Below, one piece after another: positions 1-5,831 of a stretch of 10,028 nucleotides of DNA. Source of the stretch: Alphaproteobacteria bacterium (GTDB taxonomy: Bacteria > Pseudomonadota > Alphaproteobacteria > Rs-D84). Under the pieces are notes generated by a model. That model had not been told where the DNA came from. It ran no database searches and was given only the letters and a program-made list of their open reading frames with translations. The stretch is taken from assembly GCA_029051085.1 (NCBI GenBank), contig JAIDLK010000032.1, positions 1-10,028 of the forward strand, in the 5' to 3' direction. Each line of letters opens with the position of its first letter. The first letter of the stretch is position 1. The position numbers and the translations under genes were made by a program.

Positions 1-2
1 CT

Positions 3-197
3 CACTATAAGGAAAAGCCTTTTTTCGATTAAACAAATTATCTGGTCACAGACACGCTGGGTGGGGGCGGCGTATGGGGTATATATAACAATCTGGTCTC
101 GGTATTGGCGGGGGCACTGCCGGTACTGATAAATGACTACGGATATATTACCGAGGCGGCCCCGAACGAAAATCGCGATGATTACGGAATTTTATAA
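3..197 (+). pseudogene. Tail of an upstream reading frame with an in-frame TAA
   Basis: The frame read from position 3 looks coding by codon composition. Many codons from 42 to 194 begin with G, and it translates to a plausible glycine-rich then hydrophobic stretch (TLGGGGVWGIYNNL, then LVSVLAGALPVLIND). A TAA at 30-32 interrupts it, and no ATG, GTG or TTG follows in frame until TTG at 105. The simplest reading is the 3' end of a phage gene carrying a nonsense mutation. The alternatives are that an upstream gene ends at 32 and the rest is non-coding, or that a non-standard start is used. The frame ends with TAA at 195-197, overlapping the preferred terminase start at 178 by 20 bases, a spacing typical of translational coupling. 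I do not recognise the product. Confidence 0.3.
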
Positions 198-822
198 ATT
201 TCTGGATGAATGGAACAAGGTTCTGGGGTTAAAAACACCGCATCATCACAGGGAAATAATGAAGTTTCTTGTTGACGTATGGAGCGGTGAACCGCATCGC
301 GGCCTGTTAATGGCATTCAGGCATTCCGGAAAATCAACGGTCGTAGGGGTGTTTGCGGCATGTGTCCTGTATATGCGGCCCCAGACCAGAATTTTAATTC
401 TGTCTGCGGAAACAACACTCTCGTCGCGCATGGTGGCACATATACGTCACATATTGGAAAATCATCCGCTGTGCAGCAGTCTGGTTCCTTCAAATAAAAA
501 AGAATGGGCGGCCGGGCGCATTACTGTTAATCGCCCGATTGGCATTCGCGAACCTTCGGTAATATGCCAAGGCCTGTACGGTAACATTACCGGCCTGCGT
601 TCTGATTTGGTTATATGTGATGATGTTGAGGTGCCAAATACATCAAATACAGCCCGTAAACGGTTCGAGCTTCGCGAGCGCTTACGCGAGCTGGATTTCA
701 TCCTTTCACCGTCCGGTTCCATTATTTATATCGGCACGCCACATACAGTCGATACGATTTACAGAACCTCGGCCGAGGCTGATGCGGATTCCAATGCATC
801 CGGTGTATCACTGGTCGGTTGA
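178..822 (+). CDS. terL: Phage terminase large subunit, N-terminal ATPase half (split gene)
   Basis: This is the motor half of the packaging enzyme that pumps phage DNA into the prohead. Numbering from the upstream ATG at 133, it shows a Walker A-type loop FRHSGKST (62-69), a Walker B strand LVICDD (159-164) followed by V and E166 as the likely catalytic Glu, and the GTPH motif (201-204) typical of podovirus-type large terminases. I prefer the ATG at 178 because family members usually begin just before the FLxxWN segment and because the other frame looks coding upstream; 133 is the alternative. Neither start has a clear Shine-Dalgarno. Similarity ends near codon 769-771, and the remaining 17 or so residues to the TGA at 820-822 are antisense to the 3' end of the opposing gene. 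The nuclease half resumes at 4166. Alone, this polypeptide lacks the RNase H-like nuclease. Confidence 0.85.
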   Translation: MITEFYKFLDEWNKVLGLKTPHHHREIMKFLVDVWSGEPHRGLLMAFRHSGKSTVVGVFAACVLYMRPQTRILILSAETTLSSRMVAHIRHILENHPLCSSLVPSNKKEWAAGRITVNRPIGIREPSVICQGLYGNITGLRSDLVICDDVEVPNTSNTARKRFELRERLRELDFILSPSGSIIYIGTPHTVDTIYRTSAEADADSNASGVSLVG

Positions 823-1472
823 TTTGGGGCCGGCTTTATACTGCTGACAAATGTGCGTAACTTGCCCAGTAATTCATTTCCGGGCTCACCAAACATTGGC
901 AGGTAAGTCTCATATTCCGGCATATCTACCTGTAGCTGTGCGCGCACGCGATCGGATATTGGCGTGTTCAGAATATCTCGGGCCGCATCCCATAGATGAT
1001 ATGCACGATATGTCTGAACAATGGTATTCCATTTTTGCAGTAACTCGGGCTTGCCCGCCAATGCAGACCGCCCGGCGACAATCCATTCCGGGCCGAATTT
1101 TTCAATAACCGGGGATGACATCAGTCGTGCCAGGCCCGCCGGGTCCGGTGTAAATCCCATAATCACAGATTCCAACGCCGCCGACTGAGATGAATCGATT
1201 GGTGCGGCGGCGGGCGCCTCGCTCATTGCGCCGCCATACGGCAGCAGTTCGCGTTCTATGGAATCCGCAGGTGTTTTCCCGCTGCGCAGGTTTTGTATAT
1301 GCCGAACCAGACTGCGTCCTGTCGGCAGTTCGCCCAAAGCATTTATAACATCGTCATTTGCTTCGGCCAGAAATACCTGGTTTACAGCGGCCCAGCCGCC
1401 GATAATCACATGCTCTTGGCGATATAAATTTAAAAGTCTTTGCGCAATAATGCTGGCTTTTACGTTCTGCAT
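759..1472 (-). CDS. Unrecognised 237-residue protein at the end of the dnaB block
   Basis: I do not recognise this protein. It is a full open frame with a good start: ATG at 1472 preceded by GGAGAGAG a few bases upstream. It has no signal peptide or membrane segment. The first 75 or so residues look helical (ASIIAQRLLNLYRQ, then VINALGELPTGRSLVRHIQ). An Ala/Pro/Ser linker follows near residue 85-95, then a second helical part rich in Trp, Tyr and Leu (EKFGPEWIVAGR, QTYRAYHLWDAARDIL). The last 25 residues are a low-complexity Pro/Ser/Ala tail. The stop codon and last three residues fall on terminase-side DNA if the junction is at 770. It starts 31 bases after the regulator gene and is probably cotranscribed with it. 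The phage-like company suggests an accessory or structural role, but nothing in the sequence shows one. Confidence 0.65.
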   Translation of the reverse strand: MQNVKASIIAQRLLNLYRQEHVIIGGWAAVNQVFLAEANDDVINALGELPTGRSLVRHIQNLRSGKTPADSIERELLPYGGAMSEAPAAAPIDSSQSAALESVIMGFTPDPAGLARLMSSPVIEKFGPEWIVAGRSALAGKPELLQKWNTIVQTYRAYHLWDAARDILNTPISDRVRAQLQVDMPEYETYLPMFGEPGNELLGKLRTFVSSIKPAPNQPTSDTPDALESASASAEVL

Positions 1473-1503
1473 AATGTTCTCTCTCCGGGGGTGATAATTG
1501 GAT

Positions 1504-2511
1504 TTATTCCATCACAATCATTATGACTTTGTGAACCGATTTGCCCGTAATCTTTTCCTCAGGCGATGCAATCTGACCCTGCAGGCGTCCCTTGGTGTCG
1601 GATTTCACAATGGCAATTTGTGCGGTTGCGGTCGCATCCGATTCCATTGACGCAAAGTCAGCGTCAATGAACACGGCCAAATCGCCCGGTGCGGGTGTGG
1701 CGTTTGCATCCGCAAATACGTACGATTTTTCCGGAACAAAACCGCCAAGTCTTTTCGTGTTTGGCATAATGGCATAGATGCCGTTGCGACCTTCCAGCGG
1801 CATTGGGGCGACAATCATCGTTTTATCTGATTTTTTTAACGTGATTGATTTACCCGCCGGCATACCGAATACCGGTACCAGCTTTTTGCGCGCGCTGTCA
1901 TAAAGCTTTGCGCCATACAGACTGCCATGCATATCGATTCCCGACAGTGGATTTCCCGGCACCAGAACGGATTTTACGCGTTCTTTTACCTTGCTAATCT
2001 GCTTGTTCAGCGCGCCGGATTTATATAGTTTGGCAATTTCATCAAACAAAGATTCGACACTGTATGCAAAAGATTTTGCCAATGGCTCGATTTCATTTTC
2101 ATAGATTTCGCGCTGACCCACCTCTATCTTATGATAAACGGACAGGGTCATGCCGGCATCCTTGGCGGCCTGAGCAATTGTTTTGCCTGTTTTTTGACGA
2201 ATTTTGCGAATGCCGCTGCCGAATACTTTCAAACCGCTGTTTTCATTGTCGTTCAGGCGGCGCTTAATCTCGCTTTGCCACTGGTCGGCAACATCGTCTG
2301 ATTCCTTGATGAAAATATCGGACAATTTGCATCCCAGTATATTGCATATGTTCAGCAGCTGTTTTTGATTCAGGCGTCGCACACCTTTTTCAATTTTTGA
2401 AACCGCCGACAGCGACAAATTTGCACGTCGTGCCAGCTCTGTCATTTTCATGCCGCATGCCAAACGAATGTTGCGAATATTATTTGGAAAAATAATTTCT
2501 TCCTGGGCCAT
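1504..2511 (-). CDS. Double XRE-type HTH regulator with degenerate S24-like C-terminus
   Basis: A cytoplasmic DNA-binding regulator of 335 residues. It has two Cro/cI-type helix-turn-helix domains in tandem: residues 10-64 (IRNIRLACGMKMTELARRA, LSLSAVSKIEKG) and 99-156 (IRKIRQKTGKTIAQAAKDAG, LSVYHKIEVGQRE). A basic linker (170-185) leads to a C-terminal region (211-335) patterned like the LexA/cI S24 fold: PVFGMPAGK, then PAPGDLAVFID, IAIVK and GRLQGQI. The expected catalytic Ser of the D-S-M-x-P motif is not evident (DANATPAPGD instead), so self-cleavage is unlikely although the fold may serve dimerisation. The start at 2511 is supported by AAGGAG six bases upstream. It lies 64 bases downstream of dnaB, and an inverted repeat just upstream (2531-2549) suggests autoregulation. 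Two HTH domains in one chain are unusual for a phage-type repressor. Confidence 0.8.
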   Translation of the reverse strand: MAQEEIIFPNNIRNIRLACGMKMTELARRANLSLSAVSKIEKGVRRLNQKQLLNICNILGCKLSDIFIKESDDVADQWQSEIKRRLNDNENSGLKVFGSGIRKIRQKTGKTIAQAAKDAGMTLSVYHKIEVGQREIYENEIEPLAKSFAYSVESLFDEIAKLYKSGALNKQISKVKERVKSVLVPGNPLSGIDMHGSLYGAKLYDSARKKLVPVFGMPAGKSITLKKSDKTMIVAPMPLEGRNGIYAIMPNTKRLGGFVPEKSYVFADANATPAPGDLAVFIDADFASMESDATATAQIAIVKSDTKGRLQGQIASPEEKITGKSVHKVIMIVME

Positions 2512-2530
2512 TGCAAACTCCTTGATAATC

Positions 2531-2549
2531 TTGACAAAATATTAGTCAA
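2531..2549. promoter_or_regulatory. Candidate operator upstream of the double-HTH regulator
   Basis: The arms ttgac and gtcaa form a 5-bp inverted repeat with a 9-base A/T spacer in the 64-base gap between the dnaB stop and the regulator start. On the minus strand the outer arm, TTGACT, could also serve as a -35-like hexamer, but no convincing -10 follows at normal spacing. Autoregulation by the adjacent HTH protein is inferred from position only. Confidence 0.35.
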
Positions 2550-2575
2550 TTTTAAGAGGCTTGGCAAGCGAATTA

Positions 2576-4159
2576 TTACAGCGGCATATCGTCTGGAATT
2601 GCACTGGCGTCAAATTTGGGTTCTTCATATTCGGCGGATGATGCGCTTGATGGAGATGCGGCATCTGCGAAGGGATTTTCACCGCGGGCGTCCGATTCTT
2701 CAAGATTGTCAAACAGACTGTAATCACCCAGGAATGCGGTATGTACTGTTTCCGGGCGTCCGTGACGGTTTTTGCCGATAATGATTTCAGCCTTGCCGCG
2801 TGCACGTTCCAACCGGCGCTGCCAGTTTTCAACCTGGGCGTCACTGGTTGTGTTTGACATGCGCTGTGACGGGTCGCGGTTCTGCAGATAGTACTCTTCG
2901 CGATATGTGAACATAACAATGTCGGCGTCCTGTTCAATAGAACCTGATTCACGCAGGTCGGACAGCATCGGTCGCTTGTCATCGCGTGATTCGACACTAC
3001 GTGACAGCTGGGACAGGGCGATAACCGGCACGTCCATTTCCTTGGCCAGCATTTTCAGACCGCGGGTAATTTCTGACAATTCCTGAACGCGGTTGTCATT
3101 GCGCTTGCCACCCGGTGACGTCATCAGCTGCAGATAGTCGATGACAATCAGGGCGATTCCGCCATGCTTACGCGCCAAGCGCCGTGCACGCGTGCGCATC
3201 ATCGGTACGGACATGCCGGGTGTGTCGTCAATATGCAACGGTACGCGCCCGATGGCATTGGAATACTGTGACATTTTCAGGAAATCTTCATCGGTCAAAT
3301 TTCCCTCGCGCATGGCGGATGCCGGAACCTTTGACTGTGATGACAGCACACGTGCCGCCAATTGAGACTTGGACATTTCAAGGCTAAAGAATACGACCGC
3401 GCCTTTATACTTTTCATTTGCGCGTCCGGCAAGGATGGCGTTGGCCGAATTAAAGGCAATGTTCATCGCCAAAGTTGTTTTACCCATCGCGGGTCGACCG
3501 GCGATAATAATAAGGTCACTGTGATGCAGGCCGCTTATGGATTTATCCAACGCGTTCAGCCCGGTTGTAAGTCCGGACAGCATGCCGTCGGCCTTGTACG
3601 CAACCTCGGCCTCGCGCAGGGCTTCCTGTAATGCATCGGCGATTGATGCGGGTTCGTGTTCCGTATCGCCCATCGTTGACAGGTCGAACAGCTTTTGCTC
3701 GGCAATTTCAATTTGCCGCGATACGGGGTTGTCCAAGTCCTCAACAAATGCGGCGTCTGTAATTCCTTGGCCGATGTTAATCAGGTCGCGCCGCAGTGCG
3801 TTTTCATAAACGATGCGGCCATATTGGTCCACGTTTACAACCGTGGCGCCGGCCCCGGCCAGTTGTGTTAAATAGTCAACCCCGCCGACAGATTCCAATG
3901 TTCCCTGTTGGTCCAGATAATTTTTTGCCGTAATTATGTCGAACGGAATACCGGCGGCAAATTGACGCTGGGCCAGTTTGAATATTTCCTGATGTGCGGG
4001 GTGGGAAAAATGTTCGGGGCGCAAAAATTCGGCCACACGTTCCAAGGCCCGGTTATTCATCAATACAGCGGCCAGAACGGCCTGTTCGGCCTCAAGATTG
4101 GTCGGCAATGTTTTAGGGGTAAAGTCCATGTCAGACATAGTATATAAAAATTTTGCCAT
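2576..4159 (-). CDS. dnaB: Replicative DNA helicase DnaB
   Basis: A hexameric 5'-3' helicase that unwinds DNA at the replication fork. The 527-residue chain has the N-terminal DnaB domain (LEAEQAVLAAVL ... LRPEHFSHPAHQEIF, about residues 18-115), a linker, and the RecA-like motor with Walker A GRPAMGKT (221-228), Walker B IVIDYLQLM (Asp341), ALSQLSRSVESR, and RESGSIEQDADIV near the C-terminus. The length is that of a full chromosomal helicase, with a short acidic tail ending DDMPL. The start is set at 4159 because AAGGTG lies at 4165-4170, about six bases upstream; a second Met at 4138 is possible. That Shine-Dalgarno and any promoter fall at or beyond the junction with the terminase. The usual rpsR/rplI neighbours of an alphaproteobacterial dnaB are absent. 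Whether this is the only dnaB or an extra copy cannot be told here. Confidence 0.95.
   Translation of the reverse strand: MAKFLYTMSDMDFTPKTLPTNLEAEQAVLAAVLMNNRALERVAEFLRPEHFSHPAHQEIFKLAQRQFAAGIPFDIITAKNYLDQQGTLESVGGVDYLTQLAGAGATVVNVDQYGRIVYENALRRDLINIGQGITDAAFVEDLDNPVSRQIEIAEQKLFDLSTMGDTEHEPASIADALQEALREAEVAYKADGMLSGLTTGLNALDKSISGLHHSDLIIIAGRPAMGKTTLAMNIAFNSANAILAGRANEKYKGAVVFFSLEMSKSQLAARVLSSQSKVPASAMREGNLTDEDFLKMSQYSNAIGRVPLHIDDTPGMSVPMMRTRARRLARKHGGIALIVIDYLQLMTSPGGKRNDNRVQELSEITRGLKMLAKEMDVPVIALSQLSRSVESRDDKRPMLSDLRESGSIEQDADIVMFTYREEYYLQNRDPSQRMSNTTSDAQVENWQRRLERARGKAEIIIGKNRHGRPETVHTAFLGDYSLFDNLEESDARGENPFADAASPSSASSAEYEEPKFDASAIPDDMPL
4115..4130 (+). promoter_or_regulatory. Shine-Dalgarno and ATG restarting the terminase nuclease half
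   Basis: AGGGG at 4115-4119 sits eight bases before ATG 4128, in frame with the terminase C-terminal half. Both lie inside the 5' end of dnaB on the opposite strand, so the sequence could initiate a separate nuclease polypeptide whose first dozen residues come from antisense dnaB DNA. The match could be chance. Confidence 0.4.
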
Positions 4160-4976
4160 TTCCACACCTTTTTTACGCGGATTTCGTGAATTAAAGATAC
4201 CGATTGTTGATAATGGCGGAAATCCGGCCTGGCCGGAGATGTTTCCACCCGCGCGCATAGAGTTGCTGCGCGAGACTGTGGGGCGGCGTCACTTTTTGTC
4301 ACAAATGATGCTTGAATGTGTGGATTTGGACAAAAGTCGCCTGGACCCGGGGGCGTTGCGTTTTTACGATGCGGAGTTCGATGCGCGCAGTGCCCGCATC
4401 GGTCCTGATGCTGTTACGGGTGCGGCGTTATACTGGGACCCGTCGGGCGGTCGCAAAAAGTCCGACGGCAGTGTGTGTGTCATGGTTCTGCGTGATGACC
4501 GGTCGCGTCGGGCATTCGTTCATGATGCAATATATTTGACCGTTTCTGACGAAGATGCGCATCCGCTTGCCCGCCAGTGCGACATGGTTCTTGATTTTAT
4601 GGTGGGTCGCTCTATGCGTCGCATCGCAATTGAAACAAATGGTATCGGAAACGCACTGCCGGAAATTATGCGTGATGTGGCGGCGCGTCGCGGGGCCAAT
4701 ATATTCGTTCAAAAGATTGTAAACAATCGGAACAAAGAAACCAGAATCCTGGATGCAATCGAGCCGCTGTTATCAACAGGCCGACTTTATGCGCATGTGC
4801 GTGTGCGCCAAACGCCCCTGATGTCGGAAATGCTGGGCTGGAGTCCTGTCGGTGCATTTTCACATGACGATGGTCTGGATGCCTTGGCGGGGGCATTGGC
4901 CATGACGCCGTGGCCCGTGCGCCCAATCGGTGCACCGGTTCGCCTGTTTTCGGCAAATACGGATTTTAAGGTTTAA
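4128..4976 (+). CDS. terL: Phage terminase large subunit, C-terminal nuclease half (split gene)
   Basis: This is the RNase H-like nuclease half, which cuts concatemeric phage DNA during headful packaging. From ATG 4128 it has 282 residues. Residues 1-12 are encoded antisense to dnaB; true terminase sequence begins at about PFLRGFRELKIP. The linker motif PAWPEMFPPARI and HFLSQMMLE follow, then the three acidic nuclease sites: Asp104 in LYWDPSGG, Glu169 in IAIETNGIG, and HDDGLDALAG (Asp247, Asp248, Asp251). All catalytic acids are kept and the frame is open to the natural end, with no decay. An in-frame TTG at 4098 gives a longer alternative. The 3' end overlaps the stop of the opposing cysteine-rich gene by four bases. 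It would need the separate ATPase half (178-822) to act as a packaging enzyme. Confidence 0.85.
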   Translation: MSDIVYKNFAISTPFLRGFRELKIPIVDNGGNPAWPEMFPPARIELLRETVGRRHFLSQMMLECVDLDKSRLDPGALRFYDAEFDARSARIGPDAVTGAALYWDPSGGRKKSDGSVCVMVLRDDRSRRAFVHDAIYLTVSDEDAHPLARQCDMVLDFMVGRSMRRIAIETNGIGNALPEIMRDVAARRGANIFVQKIVNNRNKETRILDAIEPLLSTGRLYAHVRVRQTPLMSEMLGWSPVGAFSHDDGLDALAGALAMTPWPVRPIGAPVRLFSANTDFKV

Positions 4977-5338
4977 TCCTCGGACCAATAGCATCCGATG
5001 GGCTTTCCTATTGTGCCAAGTAGACCTCCGGTATCAACAACCCAGCGGCCCGTTGCGTCATATCCGGTCGTGCCATCTGGTAAATAGCAATCGGTTCTAG
5101 CGGTACTGCCGCGAACCGATGTGCCGTATATTTTTGTTAATGCTGCAGTACGATGCTGTGGACAGGCCTCGCAGTTATTGGTTGTGGCGGTCGCCGTCCC
5201 ATAATATCCGGTGTCGCATGTGTATTCGGCGCAGTGCGTGCATGTATTGTTTTTTGGAAAACAGACCTTTTCCAGGTCACCGAATGCGCCACCGTGCATC
5301 GTTGCCAACAGGACCGCAATGATAAAAATGTTACGCAT
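4973..5338 (-). CDS. Exported cysteine-rich protein, 121 residues
   Basis: A small exported protein. It has a Sec-type signal peptide (MRNIFIIAVLLATMHGGAFG, probable cleavage after Gly20) and eight cysteines in the mature part at 26, 33, 36, 41, 56, 59, 84 and 116, an even number that suits disulfide bonding in the periplasm or outside. The patterns CxxC, GYYGTAT, CEACP, IYGTSVRGST, DCYLPDGT and CYW recall Cys-rich repeat proteins I associate with uncultured gut alphaproteobacteria; that link is from memory. The start has AAGAGG about eight bases upstream. It is the second gene of a two-gene minus-strand unit, 11 bases after the gene at 5350-5604, and ends tail-to-tail with the terminase with a four-base overlap. 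A location between terminase and portal marks it as cargo rather than a packaging gene. Function unknown. Confidence 0.75.
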   Translation of the reverse strand: MRNIFIIAVLLATMHGGAFGDLEKVCFPKNNTCTHCAEYTCDTGYYGTATATTNNCEACPQHRTAALTKIYGTSVRGSTARTDCYLPDGTTGYDATGRWVVDTGGLLGTIGKPIGCYWSED

Positions 5339-5349
5339 TTGTTTGCCTC

Positions 5350-5604
5350 TTAGTTGGACTCATGGACACAATAACAGCTGTCGGGGCCCCATCCCGTGGG
5401 GAATGTTTCTTCAGAGCACTTGCCGGTGCAGCTACAGCTTTGGCTGCCGCTAGAGGCATATGTGTATGTTTGTGTGCATTTGCCGGCGCTACAGCTAAGG
5501 GTTGCTTTGTTGCATTTGGCGGACGTGTTGTTAGTAATCGTACATTTTGCGCTTGCCGGACCGACATATGCGGCGATGCTGCAAATCAATATCAGTTTTT
5601 TCAT
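5350..5604 (-). CDS. Exported cysteine-rich peptide, 84 residues
   Basis: A second small exported protein. The signal peptide is MKKLILICSIAAYVGPASA with a good cleavage site after Ala19. The mature part of 65 residues holds nine cysteines (21, 31, 38, 43, 57, 59, 63, 77, 79) in Thr/Ser/Gly-rich surroundings, with pairs CSC, CxxxC and CYC near the end. No paralogy to the neighbouring 121-residue protein is obvious beyond the Cys-rich style, and I recognise no toxin or binding family. The start is backed by GGAGAG seven or so bases upstream. It is the first gene of a two-gene unit reading away from the dyad-rich intergenic region, so its promoter probably lies at about 5620-5740. An odd number of cysteines could mean an intermolecular disulfide. 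A secreted effector, adhesin fragment or surface peptide are all possible. Confidence 0.7.
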   Translation of the reverse strand: MKKLILICSIAAYVGPASAKCTITNNTSAKCNKATLSCSAGKCTQTYTYASSGSQSCSCTGKCSEETFPTGWGPDSCYCVHESN

Positions 5605-5630
5605 GTTTTGTACTCTCCAAATTGTGGGAA

Positions 5631-5737
5631 CAAAACGACCGTTTTGATTAGGCAGGAAAGCGCCGGAAACAAAACGCAGAAACCAGGAATTTTCTTATAA
5701 GAAAAAATACCTAATCAAAACGGTCGTTTGGATTAGG
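5631..5737. repeat. Inverted pair of palindromic sites between divergent genes
   Basis: The 20 bases at 5633-5652 (aaacgaccgttttgattagg) recur exactly inverted at 5710-5729. Each copy is also a dyad itself. 5631-5646 is caaaacg-ac-cgttttg. 5710-5737 has 13-base arms (cctaatcaaaacg and cgtttggattagg) around GT with one mismatch. The nonamer gattaggca is directly repeated at 5646-5654 and 5731-5739. A further perfect 16-base palindrome, ttttcttataagaaaa, lies between them at 5690-5705. No T-tract follows, so terminators are unlikely. Paired operators, a recombination or attachment site, or ends of a tiny non-autonomous element all fit. Confidence 0.7.
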
Positions 5738-5772
5738 CATATAAATAAGCTGTTTAAAGAATACAAAATTCT

Positions 5773-5805
5773 TTGAATTTACGCAAGTGCAAAATAATTT
5801 TGCAC
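5773..5805 (+). promoter_or_regulatory. Candidate promoter with overlapping operator for the portal operon
   Basis: TTGAAT at 5773-5778 and TAATTT at 5795-5800 are separated by 16 bases, upstream of the portal gene at 5832. A perfect 9-bp dyad, gtgcaaaat-a-attttgcac (5787-5805), covers the -10 element. A smaller dyad, aaattc-ttt-gaattt (5766-5780), covers the -35. This geometry suits a repressor binding over the promoter. The repressor's identity is unknown. Confidence 0.4.
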
Positions 5806-5831
5806 AAATAAAAAACTTAAGGAGCAATATA

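Larger units (their letters stand above)
771..4165. other. Block of three minus-strand genes interrupting the terminase
   Basis: Terminase similarity stops at about 770 and resumes at about 4166. Joining 770 to 4166 gives codons aga-acc-tca-cct-ttt-tta-cgc (R-T-S-P-F-L-R) in frame, which fits the family's usual GTPH...TIY...FLxGF spacing. The block is therefore about 3.4 kb and holds dnaB, a double-HTH regulator and an unrecognised gene, all on the minus strand. I see no terminal inverted repeats, no transposase or integrase, and no convincing target-site duplication. The tetranucleotide acct occurs at both edges but joining there puts the terminase out of frame. Exact ends are uncertain by a few bases. 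Origin could be a relocated host locus, a satellite-like element or an assembly join. Confidence 0.65.

Noticed and set aside
1..129. Open frame read from position 1 to TGA 127-129
   Set aside because: It is rich in Trp and Arg with poor codon pattern; the frame from position 3 looks more coding.
2542..2997. Minus-strand open frame of 151 codons within dnaB
   Set aside because: It is an out-of-frame shadow of dnaB with no ribosome site and unnatural composition.
4098..4127. TTG at 4098 as start of the nuclease half
   Set aside because: It is a rarer start codon with no ribosome site at proper spacing; ATG 4128 with AGGGG is better.
759..4165. Insertion sequence or intein/intron as cause of the terminase split
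   Set aside because: There is no transposase, homing endonuclease, intron core or terminal inverted repeat, and the inserted genes run antisense, which excludes an intein.
766..4169. acct present at both edges of the terminase interruption as a target-site duplication
   Set aside because: Collapsing the two copies puts the terminase out of frame, and a 4-base match is expected by chance.
5631..5646. Hairpin caaaacg/cgttttg as a terminator for the divergent genes
   Set aside because: No T-run follows on either strand, and it lies upstream of both genes rather than downstream.
5362..5700. Plus-strand open frame of 112 codons opposite the small cysteine-rich gene
   Set aside because: It is antisense to a gene with a signal peptide and ribosome site, with no supporting start signal of its own.
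5631..5737. CRISPR-like repeat
   Set aside because: There are only two copies, inverted rather than direct, with no regular spacers and no cas gene.
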